From Thermoplasmatota archaeon (GTDB taxonomy: Archaea > Thermoplasmatota > Thermoplasmata > Halarchaeoplasmatales > Halarchaeoplasmataceae), in assembly GCA_018334755.1 (NCBI GenBank), contig JAGXLI010000017.1, positions 1 through 32,590 on the forward strand: DNA of 32,590 nt, read 5' to 3'. Position 1 is the stretch's first letter. Each line of letters starts with the position of its first letter. Position numbers and translations under genes: made by a program. Under the pieces are notes generated by a model. That model ran no database searches and was not told the DNA's origin. It worked only from the letters and a program-made list of their open reading frames with translations. Positions 7,776 to 16,495 of this stretch are shown piece by piece.

Positions 7776-10700
7776 CTATAGGAGCATATCTTCGTCTTCC
7801 ACGTCCTCACCGCTACCTATGTTCTCACCACATTCCGGGCATTCTTCCCCGGCGTGTTCTTCCCGGCATCTCGGGCAGAGAGCTAATTTTCCGCATTCGT
7901 GTTCGAAGTCCGTCTCCTTTCCGCAGAAATAGCATTCCTCGCTCACATCTGAGATCGGTGGTGTATCTTCTTCTCCAGCGGGTTCTGCATCTTCACTCTC
8001 TTCGAATGACTCAGTTTCCTCTTCACTCTTTTCACTTTTCTTCTCGAGTTCTTCTTTCTCTTCGAGTTCCTCTTCCCTTTCGGGTTCTCCTTGGACCAGG
8101 CTCGTTATCTTGGTGCTCGGCGCTTCATACTCTTCTCCCTCGAATTTCTTCATGGCTCCCTGGATCTTTTTAGCCTGATATATACCTATGTTAAGATTCT
8201 TTATTAGACTTAGGAAATCTCTCTCTGCTGGGGGGAGGTCTAGTGCCCTGTGTTTGAGCATACGTTCCGTTCTTTCATCGAGCTCATCGGGTGAAACCTC
8301 CATCCTGTCCACGGCTCGAATATATTCTAGGACCTTCTTACACTTTTCCACCTTTTTATCCGGGAATTCTGTAACGATGTCACAGAGTCTTATACCTTCT
8401 TTTACCAGTTTGTTCCTTTTCTCTTCAGCTAGTTTGGTAAGGATTAGCCTCGATGCTTTCTCAAAGCTGTTCTTCTTCTCCTTGGATAGAGAACTTAGAG
8501 CCACCCCCTCGTCTAGTGAGATATAGTTGAATACGTCGTCTATATAATTATATGGCACGTCACATCTCTGGAAGGCCTCCTCCTTGTTGACCGGCTTTCC
8601 CCTGCTGCATTCGTATTCTAAGACCCTTCTGGCGTACTTTTCGACCTTCTGTGATTTTTCCTTTTCCTCAGCGATCTCGAGACCATCCTTTGCCGCCTTG
8701 AAGTCTTCGTTTCTCTTCAATGCTTCCTCGTAAGCCCTTCTAGCCTTCTCGGGTTTTTCGAGTTCCAATAACACCCTTCCCTTGTTGTTCCAGGCGTACT
8801 TATCTTCGGGATCGAGACCTATCGCTTTGTCGTAGGCCTCAAGCGCATTTTTGTATTGCCCCGCATCTTCGTAAACGGTCCCGAGTTTGAACCACGCTTC
8901 TTCATAATCAGGATCTTTTTCAGTCGCACGTTTTAAGCTCTGAATCGCTTCTTTTGATCCAAGCTCTTCTGCTTCGGATTCTACCTCGCCTTTCTTGTAC
9001 CATAGATGTACATCTTCTGGATCCTTTTTTAGTGCCTTTTCGTAGGCCTCGACGGCTTTCTCCTTTCTTCCCAGCATGTCGTAGCATTCCGCCATGATCT
9101 TCCAGGTCTCTTTGTCGTCCTCACCCAGTTTCACGGCGGTCTCTAAAGCGCTTATCGCGTTCTCGTACTTCTCCATCTTTTCTGAGAGCAGCCCTTTGTA
9201 TTTCCAGGTCTGACCGTTCTGATCATCTATCTCTAACGACTCTTCGAAGGTCTCCTCGGCCCCCTCGTAGTTCTCCAGCTTGATTAGACATTTACCTTTC
9301 AGATTAAGATAACTGGTGTTCTCAGGTTCTTTTTCTAAGGCCTTATCGTACCACTCTATCGCTTCATCATACCTTTCCATCTTCCTCAGAGATTGAGCTT
9401 TCCTGAAGATAACCTGGAGATCGTTCTGATCCAGATCATAGGCCTCTTTATATGCTCTCAGGGCGTTTTCGAATCTCTCTAGACCCTCCAGCAATTTTCC
9501 CTTCTTCAGCCATAAATCCTTGTCTTCAGGGTCAAGATCGATCGCTTTATCGAAGGCTTCTATGCCCTTTTCCTTCTCCCGGAGTTTCCTGTGAGCTACG
9601 GCCTTATCTTTCCAGGTCTCACTGTTCTTTTCATCTTTCTCTAATATCTTATCACAGAACTTGATTATCTCTTTCGTTCTGTTCAGATCCTTCAGGATCT
9701 CTTTAGTTTCTATCAGGTCCCCTATACTCTCTTCTATCTTGAGGACTCTCTTCATCGCCTTCAGAGCAGATTCGGCCTCGCCCACCTTCTTCAAAGCTAC
9801 GGCTTTATCTCTCCAGGCCTCTATATTCTGTGATTCTATATCCAAAATTTTGGTCGTGGTCTCTTTGATCTCACTCCACTGACCCAGCGCTTTCAGAGAC
9901 TCCTTTTTATGTTCTAGGACTTCTAGATCGTACTCTTCTAGGTCCAGAGCCCGGTCGAAGGATTGTACCGCTTCTTCGTGTTTATCCATCTCCGCCAGGA
10001 CCGTTCCTTTTTTGACGTGGGCGGAGCGGTTACTCGGATCCAACTGTAAAGACTGGTTGAACGCTTCTAGGGCCTCTTCGTACCTCTCGAGCCACTGTAA
10101 TGCCGAGCCTTTCCTGTACCATATCTTCTCATCCTGGGATTCGATCTCCAAAGCCTTTTCGAAGGATCTAACCGCTTCTTCATACCGATTGGCCTTTATC
10201 TGAGCCAATCCTTTACTGTACCATATCTTATGGTCTTCACTATCTTCCTCTAGCGCTCTGCCGTAGGCCTCTATAGCATCTTCATACCTCTCCAACTTAT
10301 CTAGAGTATGGCCCTTGTTATTCCAAAATCTTTTATCCTCTGGATCCCTTTCATGTGCTTCCTCGAAACTTTCGAGCGCTTCTTTAAAGCTCCCCAAGTT
10401 GAACTCGCATAGACCTTTCGAGTTCCATTTCTCGGGGTCCGAATCTTCTAAAGAAAGCCCTTCCTCGTAATCGTTGATCGCCCGTTCATACCTCTTCATC
10501 TTTTTGTGACTTTTAGCCCTGTCAAAGTAGGCCTGATGATTGTCGGGATCGTAATTCAATATCCTACCGCACACGGAAGCGACTTCATCGTATCTCTTCA
10601 GATCGAGAAGGGCGTCCTTTTTGCCTTCTAGCGCTTCAAGATTATCCTCCTGGATCATGAGGGCCTGATTGAAATCTTCTAGTGCCTTCGAAGGATCTCC

Positions 10701-11999
10701 CATCTTAAGGTAAGAATAACCCATGTCAAGCCAGGCTTCCAGGTTTCCAGAGTCAATCTCGGTTATCCTTTTTCCCGTGCGTACGACCTCGGACCATTCT
10801 TCCAGTTCCTTATAGATATCTTTTTCATGTTCTAGAGCGTAAACATCTCTCGGGTTATAGGAAAGGGCTCTTTCGAACTCCTCGATAGCCTCCTCTTTCT
10901 CACCCATCTTTTGAAGAGCGACCCCTTTATCGTAGAGGGTACTGGCATCTTCTGGATTTGTCTCCAATATCCGATCACAGACCCTTACAAGTTCTTCCAA
11001 CCGGTCTAACTCTTTTAAAGTTTCTTTCTTATTATTCAGCAATCTAGAATCTTTCATATCGATGGCTATTCCTTTATCGAACGCGTTCACGGCTTCTTCG
11101 TATCTCTCCATTTCGAACAAGATCGTGCCTTTCCTGTTCCAGAGTTCTTTATCTTCTGAGTCGATGTTCAGAGCTTCGCCCACCGCTTCCAAGGCCTCCT
11201 CGTGTCTTTCTGCCCGGTGTAACGTTTTCGATTTTTCGTCCCAGAGTTGTTTGTGATCAGGATTTATATCTATACCGTTGTCGAAACACACGATCGCGTC
11301 GCTGGGATCACCCTGTTTTCTTAGTGTCAAACCTTTCTCGAGCCAGACGTCTTCATCATCTTTGTTTATCTCTAGGGCTTTATCGAAAGCTTCGATGGCG
11401 GAGCTGAAATCTCCGTTCCTTCTAAGGGCAACGCCTTTTCCGGTCCAGATATCCGAATTCTCTGGATCGATCTCTAATATACTATTGTAGAATGAGAGGT
11501 CATTGGGATCGATCTTGATACCGTTCTTGTATGCCTTTATCGCCTTGTTATCCCTCTCCATCTCTGCCAATATATCCCCCTTGTTCTTATACGTGTATTT
11601 GACTTCCGGCTCTATCTCTAGGGCGTCTTCTAGATGTTTTAAAGCCTTTTCTTTTTCTCCCTGTTTAGCCAAGATGATGGCTTTATGATTAAGCGCGTCG
11701 ATATTTCTCGAATCCTTTTCCAAGGACTTATTTACAGCTTCTAGAGCGTGACTTTCGAATCCCAGCCTGTCATAGACCCTACCTATCTTATCGTAAACGT
11801 CAGAAAGACGATGTCCTCGCCCTTCAAAGACCTTCTCCTTCTTTTGGAGATAGTCCCAAGCTTTGTCACAGTAATTTTTCGCTCCCTCAAAATCTCCATT
11901 TCCCCTGAGCTCTTCAGCTTTTTCTAGATACTTGTTCGACTTCTTTAACGTCCTTTTTTCTTTATCCAGTAGTGAACCGAGTGAATCTAGGAAACCCAT
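7776..11999 (-). CDS. Giant TPR-repeat protein with C-terminal zinc domain
   Basis: 1407 residues. Residues ~20-1110 are about 30 tandem tetratricopeptide repeats of 34 residues with the W/Y..KG..L......YEEA...F..AL...P consensus. Five repeats (near 320, 388, 458, 694, 763) belong to a second flavour, LExKKExLKxLxRxxExxxxCxxIL, each followed by a normal repeat. One repeat near 165-180 is truncated. A helical region without TPR signature (~1117-1290), an acidic linker (~1303-1345) and a zinc module follow: C1356, C1359, H1367, C1369, C1375, C1378, H1382, C1387, C1390, then an acidic tail. No signal peptide or membrane helix, so a cytoplasmic scaffold for protein assembly is the likely role; partners unknown. 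The ATG has GAGGT 6 bases upstream. Confidence 0.9.
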   Translation of the reverse strand: MGFLDSLGSLLDKEKRTLKKSNKYLEKAEELRGNGDFEGAKNYCDKAWDYLQKKEKVFEGRGHRLSDVYDKIGRVYDRLGFESHALEAVNKSLEKDSRNIDALNHKAIILAKQGEKEKALKHLEDALEIEPEVKYTYKNKGDILAEMERDNKAIKAYKNGIKIDPNDLSFYNSILEIDPENSDIWTGKGVALRRNGDFSSAIEAFDKALEINKDDEDVWLEKGLTLRKQGDPSDAIVCFDNGIDINPDHKQLWDEKSKTLHRAERHEEALEAVGEALNIDSEDKELWNRKGTILFEMERYEEAVNAFDKGIAIDMKDSRLLNNKKETLKELDRLEELVRVCDRILETNPEDASTLYDKGVALQKMGEKEEAIEEFERALSYNPRDVYALEHEKDIYKELEEWSEVVRTGKRITEIDSGNLEAWLDMGYSYLKMGDPSKALEDFNQALMIQEDNLEALEGKKDALLDLKRYDEVASVCGRILNYDPDNHQAYFDRAKSHKKMKRYERAINDYEEGLSLEDSDPEKWNSKGLCEFNLGSFKEALESFEEAHERDPEDKRFWNNKGHTLDKLERYEDAIEAYGRALEEDSEDHKIWYSKGLAQIKANRYEEAVRSFEKALEIESQDEKIWYRKGSALQWLERYEEALEAFNQSLQLDPSNRSAHVKKGTVLAEMDKHEEAVQSFDRALDLEEYDLEVLEHKKESLKALGQWSEIKETTTKILDIESQNIEAWRDKAVALKKVGEAESALKAMKRVLKIEESIGDLIETKEILKDLNRTKEIIKFCDKILEKDEKNSETWKDKAVAHRKLREKEKGIEAFDKAIDLDPEDKDLWLKKGKLLEGLERFENALRAYKEAYDLDQNDLQVIFRKAQSLRKMERYDEAIEWYDKALEKEPENTSYLNLKGKCLIKLENYEGAEETFEESLEIDDQNGQTWKYKGLLSEKMEKYENAISALETAVKLGEDDKETWKIMAECYDMLGRKEKAVEAYEKALKKDPEDVHLWYKKGEVESEAEELGSKEAIQSLKRATEKDPDYEEAWFKLGTVYEDAGQYKNALEAYDKAIGLDPEDKYAWNNKGRVLLELEKPEKARRAYEEALKRNEDFKAAKDGLEIAEEKEKSQKVEKYARRVLEYECSRGKPVNKEEAFQRCDVPYNYIDDVFNYISLDEGVALSSLSKEKKNSFEKASRLILTKLAEEKRNKLVKEGIRLCDIVTEFPDKKVEKCKKVLEYIRAVDRMEVSPDELDERTERMLKHRALDLPPAERDFLSLIKNLNIGIYQAKKIQGAMKKFEGEEYEAPSTKITSLVQGEPEREEELEEKEELEKKSEKSEEETESFEESEDAEPAGEEDTPPISDVSEECYFCGKETDFEHECGKLALCPRCREEHAGEECPECGENIGSGEDVEDEDMLL

Positions 12000-12039
12000 G
12001 CTCTAACCTCCAATTTTTATTAATCCATCTAATCATTTA

Positions 12040-12048
12040 TATTTATAA
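12040..12048 (-). promoter_or_regulatory. TATA box for the TPR gene
   Basis: On the minus strand ATTATAAATAT lies about 45 bases before the ATG. This gives a leader of some 17 bases, which would hold the GAGGT ribosome-binding site at 12006-12010. Confidence 0.45.
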
Positions 12049-12100
12049 TCTTTGTCCTGCAGGTCTTATTAGTGTTAGTAACGTTAGTCCGGATAATTGA

Positions 12101-12107
12101 TTTATAT
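12101..12107 (+). promoter_or_regulatory. TATA box for pyk
   Basis: TTTATAT is centred 34 bases before the ATG at 12138. It falls inside the longer reading frame that opens at 12072, which argues that the upstream 22 codons are not translated. Confidence 0.55.
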
Positions 12108-12137
12108 CTGAAAAGCAATCCGGTTATGGGAGCTAAG

Positions 12138-13562
12138 ATGAAGAAGACGAAGATAGTAGCCACCGTCGGCCCTTCTTCTGAAGGTGAGGACGTGTTGAAG
12201 GATCTTGTCGAAGCTGGAGTCAACGTGGTCAGACAGAATTTTTCACACGGGAACTGGGATGAACATTCAAAGATACTTAAAACCCTCAGAGAGATATCTG
12301 ATGAGGTGGGTGCGATGATGGACACTCAGGGTCCGGAAGTGAGGCTGAAACAGGTAGAAGAGGGAACGACCCTTCTCGAGGGAAACGAGATCTCGTTGAT
12401 CTCTTCCGATGTTGTAGGTGATGGATCGACCCTGCCGGTAGATCATCCACAGTTAAAAAAATACGTTGAACCGGGAGACGCGGTCCTGATAGATGATGGC
12501 CAGATAGAACTAGAAGTGACCGACGTCGGAGATGAGATAGGATGTGAGGTGATCTACGGCGGGACCGTACTCTCAAGAAAATCAGTGAACGTTCCGGAGA
12601 GAGACTTAGGTCTAAAGACCCCGACTGAAAAGGATATCGAAGATATCGAATTCGGTATCGAACTCGGTTTCGACTTCGTTTCGGCTTCGTTCGTTAAAAG
12701 TCCGGAGGATATCAGGAAGATAAGAGCGAGGACCGAAGAACATGATGCTGAGATGGACGTGATAGCGAAGATAGAGCACTGGAAAGCTGTTGAAAACATC
12801 GACGATATCATCGAAGTGTCTGACGGCTTGATGATAGCTAGGGGTGATCTTGGGGTCGAGGTTCCCGCTTCTGATGTACCGGTTCTCCAGAAAGAGATAA
12901 TAGAGAAGGCGAACAGGAAAGAGGTTCCAGTGATAATCGCGACTCAGATGTTGAAGTCCATGACGGAAACACCTAGAGCGACAAGAGCGGAGGTCTCCGA
13001 CGTCGCCAATGCGGTGATAGATGGTGCTTGTGCGGCCATGCTTTCGGAAGAGACCGCCATCGGGCGTTATCCCGTAAGATCCGTAGAGTTCATGGCCGAG
13101 GTTCTGGAAAAGATGGAAGATTACGTGAAAGGAAGAGAGTATCCTATCGCAGAGGTCAAGAGCGAAGACGTGGCGGAGATAATAGCGAAGAACGTCTGGC
13201 AGGCAGCTAGAGATCTTGACATCAAGTACATCGTTGTGCACACCTCTTCAGGCTACACCGCCAAGAAGATAGCCAAATTTAGACCCGACGTCGACATAAT
13301 AGCGTTCACTGACAGGAGATCGGTACAGAGAAAATTGAGTCTGGTATGGGGAGTCAAAGCTTACCATTCCGAGTTCCCCGAGCACGTGGACGAGATGGTC
13401 TGCGGCACGGCAGAAAGGCTCTTCCAGATGGACGAAGTGGAAGAAGATGATCAACTGTTGATAACAGCTGGCGTTCCCGCACCAGTAACAGGAATAACGA
13501 ACATGATGCAGATCCGAAAGGTCGAGAGTCTGCTGGAGGAAAAGAAGTCGGATCAGGAGTAA
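12138..13562 (+). CDS. pyk: Pyruvate kinase
   Basis: 474 residues from the chosen ATG: it begins MKKTKIVATVGPSS, the canonical N terminus. Landmarks are VVRQNFSHG (substrate Arg and Asn), DTQGPEVR, VIAKIEHWKAVENIDDI (catalytic Lys) and MIARGDLGVEVP (Mg-binding). A C-terminal effector-binding-like domain starts near residue 340. Catalyses PEP + ADP to pyruvate + ATP, the last step of glycolysis. The frame is open upstream to 12072, but the TATA box at 12101 and GGGAG at 12128-12132 support 12138 (12126 is possible). It ends one base from the stop of gcvPB on the opposite strand, and is divergent from the TPR gene. Confidence 0.96.
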   Translation: MKKTKIVATVGPSSEGEDVLKDLVEAGVNVVRQNFSHGNWDEHSKILKTLREISDEVGAMMDTQGPEVRLKQVEEGTTLLEGNEISLISSDVVGDGSTLPVDHPQLKKYVEPGDAVLIDDGQIELEVTDVGDEIGCEVIYGGTVLSRKSVNVPERDLGLKTPTEKDIEDIEFGIELGFDFVSASFVKSPEDIRKIRARTEEHDAEMDVIAKIEHWKAVENIDDIIEVSDGLMIARGDLGVEVPASDVPVLQKEIIEKANRKEVPVIIATQMLKSMTETPRATRAEVSDVANAVIDGACAAMLSEETAIGRYPVRSVEFMAEVLEKMEDYVKGREYPIAEVKSEDVAEIIAKNVWQAARDLDIKYIVVHTSSGYTAKKIAKFRPDVDIIAFTDRRSVQRKLSLVWGVKAYHSEFPEHVDEMVCGTAERLFQMDEVEEDDQLLITAGVPAPVTGITNMMQIRKVESLLEEKKSDQE

Positions 13563-13563
13563 A

Positions 13564-14991
13564 TCAATCCCTCATCATGTAGCTGAGCGTCGAGTCTCTT
13601 ATCGCTTTGGTCTCGTCGACCCTTCTTACTGAGGTATTTTTTGGGGCCTCTTCTATAGTTTCTTTATCCTCTTCCATTATAGAGGCGACTGCTTCGGCTA
13701 AACCATCCAAAGTTTGTTTTGACTCTGTCTCCGTCGGCTCGATCATCAATGCCTCTTCTACCAACTGCGGGAAGTATATGGTTGGTGCGTGGTACCCGTA
13801 ATCGAGCAAACGCTTCGCTAGGTCTTTAGTTTTCAGATCCTTATCCTTCATCTTTTTGCCGGAGAGCACGAACTCGTGTTTCCTGAGCGGCTTGTAAGGA
13901 AGGTTTAGATGTGGTTCCAGCTTCTTTCTCAGGTAATTGCTGTTGAGGACCGCCCTTTCAGATGCTTTTTCTAGACCGTCACTGCCTTCATGCAGTATGT
14001 AGGCGTAGGCTTTCAACATCACCAGCCAGTTCCCGTAGAATCCCTTGACTCTACCTATACTGTTCTCTAGGTCGTAATTAAGGGAGTATCCTTCCTCGTC
14101 TTTTTCGACCACAGGAACGGGAAGGTAAGATGCCAGTTTTTCAGTAACGCCGACGGGTCCGGATCCCGGGCCTCCGCCGCCGTGAGGCGTACTGAAAGTC
14201 TTGTGGAGATTGAAGTGCATTATATCGAAGTTCATCTCTCCGGGGGTTGTTTTACCCATGATCGCGTTCAAGTTGGCTCCGTCGTAATAAAGAAGGCCGC
14301 CCGCTTCGTGGATGATCTCCGCCATCTGGCTGGCTTCGGTCTCGAAAAGCCCTAGCGTATTCGGATTAGTTATCATGAATGCCGCGGTGTTCTCTCCGGC
14401 CGCTTCCTCTAAAGCTTCGAGGTCGACGCAGCCGTCCTCGGAGGGTATCTCTACCAACTCGTAACCCATCATCGAAACGCTAGCCGGATTCGTTCCGTGG
14501 GCTGTATCCGGTAAGATGACCTCGTTCCTCTCGTCGTCGTTGTTCTTGTGATACTGGTGAGCTATCATCAAGCCCGTGATCTCTCCTTGGGCGCCAGCGG
14601 CCGGCTGAAGGCTTATCGAGTCCATGCCGCCCAGTTCCGCTAACTGCTGCTGTAACTCCCACATTATCTCCAGAGTACCTTGAGAGAACTCTTCCGGCCG
14701 GTATGGATGAAGTTCGGTCGCTTCCGGCATCGCAGCCAATTTTTCCGTGAACTTGGGATTGTACTTCATGGTGCAGGAACCCAGCGGGTAGAAGCCGGTA
14801 TCAACACCATAATTCATATGTGATAGGCGGTTGAAGTATCGGACAACCTCGTGTGTAGGCAGGTCGGGTATCTTCGCTGATTCTTTTCTAGCTATATTTT
14901 CTGGAAGCGGATTTTCCTCTATATCTTTCTCTTCCGACCTTTTGATCAAAAGTTCTTCCTCGTACCGGGCCTGCCTGTAATCTGAATTCAT
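13564..14991 (-). CDS. gcvPB: Glycine dehydrogenase (decarboxylating) subunit 2
   Basis: 475 residues. C-terminal half of the P-protein of the glycine cleavage system in the two-subunit form found in archaea and many bacteria. PLP-binding lysine K264 sits in NLHKTFSTPHGGGGPG, the signature of the active subunit. FYPLGSCTMKYNP near the N terminus and DTAHGTNPAS are further hallmarks. It decarboxylates glycine and passes the aminomethyl group to lipoyl-GcvH. Its ATG overlaps the gcvPA stop by 4 bases and has a strong GGAGGTGA ribosome-binding site inside gcvPA, so the subunits are translated in a coupled way. gcvT and gcvH are not in the window. Confidence 0.97.
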   Translation of the reverse strand: MNSDYRQARYEEELLIKRSEEKDIEENPLPENIARKESAKIPDLPTHEVVRYFNRLSHMNYGVDTGFYPLGSCTMKYNPKFTEKLAAMPEATELHPYRPEEFSQGTLEIMWELQQQLAELGGMDSISLQPAAGAQGEITGLMIAHQYHKNNDDERNEVILPDTAHGTNPASVSMMGYELVEIPSEDGCVDLEALEEAAGENTAAFMITNPNTLGLFETEASQMAEIIHEAGGLLYYDGANLNAIMGKTTPGEMNFDIMHFNLHKTFSTPHGGGGPGSGPVGVTEKLASYLPVPVVEKDEEGYSLNYDLENSIGRVKGFYGNWLVMLKAYAYILHEGSDGLEKASERAVLNSNYLRKKLEPHLNLPYKPLRKHEFVLSGKKMKDKDLKTKDLAKRLLDYGYHAPTIYFPQLVEEALMIEPTETESKQTLDGLAEAVASIMEEDKETIEEAPKNTSVRRVDETKAIRDSTLSYMMRD

Positions 14992-16334
14992 TCTGTCACC
15001 TCCTCTAGGGTCTCCACAAATTCGTTCAATTCTTCTTCCGTCTTGGTTTCTGTCACGGCCGTGAGGAGTGTGTTTGGAAGAGAGGAAAATTTATCTTTTT
15101 TATCCAAAGGCACACCCGGAATGATATCTTTCTTTTTACACCCTTTAAGCAGCGACTTCGAATCTTCTGGCGTTTTGACCGTGAACTCGTTGAAGGACTC
15201 GCTTTCGAAATACGGCGCTTCGAATCCTTCCAGCTCGTTTATCCTTTTTGCGGTTTCATGCGCTTTTTTGTAATTCTCCTTCGCGAGTTCTTCCAGACCT
15301 TTACCGCCCTGGAGGAACATGTACGCGGCGGAGGCCAGCGCCATCAGAGATTGATTAGTGCAGATGTTCGAGGTAGCTCTTTCCCTCCTGATGTGCTGTT
15401 CTCTCGTCTGAAGCGTCATGCAGTAGGCCCTTTTGCCGTCGGAATCTTCGGTCTCGCCGATGATCCTGCCGGGCATCTTCCTGATGTTCTTCTCGTTACA
15501 AGCAAAAATTCCTACAGAGGGTCCTCCATATCCTTTTGGGATACCGAGGGGTTGGCTGTCTCCGACCACTATATCGGCGCCCCATTCTCCGGGAGGCCTC
15601 ATCAGCGAAAGGACCAGCGGGTTCGTACCCGCGACCAGAACGCAGTCGTTATCCTCCTTGATATCCTTGAAAGCGTCCACATCTTCTTCCAAAACGCCGA
15701 AGACGTTCGGAGTAGAAACATAGAACCCTAGAACGTCGTCGTCCATCTTGGCTTTCAGATCCTCTTTATCGATCCGTCCTTCTTCATTAAAATCTACCTT
15801 CTCTATCTCTATATCTTTTCCACGCAGGTAATTATTGATCACGGCGTCGTTCTCCCAGTGCGTGTTTTCCGGTATCAAGAATTTGTTGCCTTTTCTCTTC
15901 ACTCGGGCTGACATCAAGATGGCTTCAGCAAGAGCCGTGGGTTTATCATACATGCTGGTGTTCACGGCTCCTAGACCGGTCAGCTCCGCTATCAGACTTT
16001 GATACTCGAAGAGCGCCTGGAGTAATCCCTGGCTTATCTCTGCCTGGTAAGGTGTGTAAGAAGTATAAAATTCGGACTGGCCGATTATTTCATTCACCGC
16101 TGCAGGTATGAAATGTTCGTATATGCCAGCACCTAGAAAAGAGGTGACCTTGTCGGGATCTTTGTTCTTCTTTAACTTCTTTTTGACCTTCGACATCACC
16201 TTTCTCTCGCTCAGACCTTCCGGCATTTCCAGATCGGTTCTGATCTGGTCCGGGACGTCCTCGAAGAGTTCTTCTATTTCGTTAATCCCCAAAAAGTCCA
16301 ACATCTCTCTTTCTCTCTCGTCTCGTTTGACCAT
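14988..16334 (-). CDS. gcvPA: Glycine dehydrogenase (decarboxylating) subunit 1
   Basis: 448 residues from ATG 16334. N-terminal half of the P-protein: EMLDFLGINEIEELFEDVP, FLGAGIYEHFIPAAV, FYTSYTPYQAEISQG, YGGPSVGIFACNE and TREQHIRRERATSNICTNQ are typical. The subunit has the aminotransferase fold but no PLP lysine and pairs with GcvPB. The frame extends to a GTG at 16340; I prefer the ATG two codons in because a TATA box (16365-16373) is about 35 bases away and the family begins near here. First gene of the gcvPA-gcvPB operon, divergent from a histidine kinase. Confidence 0.96.
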   Translation of the reverse strand: MVKRDEREREMLDFLGINEIEELFEDVPDQIRTDLEMPEGLSERKVMSKVKKKLKKNKDPDKVTSFLGAGIYEHFIPAAVNEIIGQSEFYTSYTPYQAEISQGLLQALFEYQSLIAELTGLGAVNTSMYDKPTALAEAILMSARVKRKGNKFLIPENTHWENDAVINNYLRGKDIEIEKVDFNEEGRIDKEDLKAKMDDDVLGFYVSTPNVFGVLEEDVDAFKDIKEDNDCVLVAGTNPLVLSLMRPPGEWGADIVVGDSQPLGIPKGYGGPSVGIFACNEKNIRKMPGRIIGETEDSDGKRAYCMTLQTREQHIRRERATSNICTNQSLMALASAAYMFLQGGKGLEELAKENYKKAHETAKRINELEGFEAPYFESESFNEFTVKTPEDSKSLLKGCKKKDIIPGVPLDKKDKFSSLPNTLLTAVTETKTEEELNEFVETLEEVTE

Positions 16335-16364
16335 CTGCACACCGGATGAGTGATAGAAAAGTAG

Positions 16365-16373
16365 CTAAAAAGG
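16365..16373 (-). promoter_or_regulatory. TATA box for gcvPA-gcvPB
   Basis: CCTTTTTAG on the minus strand, about 35 bases before ATG 16334, implies a nearly leaderless transcript. There is therefore no room for a glycine riboswitch, so regulation would be at the promoter. Confidence 0.45.
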
Positions 16374-16403
16374 TTTTAGGTCGGCTTTATTACGTAGAAA
16401 ATA

Positions 16404-16439
16404 ATTTGACGAGAGATCTAGTTGATGTCTCCGTCAAAT
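16404..16439. repeat. 36-bp inverted repeat between gcvPA and histidine kinase
   Basis: Left arm ATTTGACGAGAGATC (16404-16418) and right arm GATGTCTCCGTCAAAT (16424-16439) pair with one bulge and one mismatch around a 5-base centre (TAGTT). The outer 8 bp are perfect. It lies 31-66 bp upstream of the gcvPA TATA box and just upstream of the presumed kinase promoter, where a shared operator would be expected. A hairpin function is less likely because neither transcript should contain it. Confidence 0.6.
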
Positions 16440-16495
16440 CATCCGAAAGGATTAATTGCTATTATTTCTGTTAAAGCCAATAGGAAGGCAAGGTC

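Noticed and set aside
12072-12137. 22-codon N-terminal extension of pyruvate kinase
   Set aside because: The pyk TATA box lies inside it, and the family begins at MKKTKIVATVGPSS.
12612-13241. 209-codon minus-strand frame within pyk
   Set aside because: Antisense to a strongly conserved enzyme with complete motifs; the predicted product has no domain and unusual composition.
16341-16495. Possible glycine riboswitch upstream of gcvPA
   Set aside because: The predicted transcript is almost leaderless, and no tandem aptamer-like structure is visible; only a simple dyad is present.
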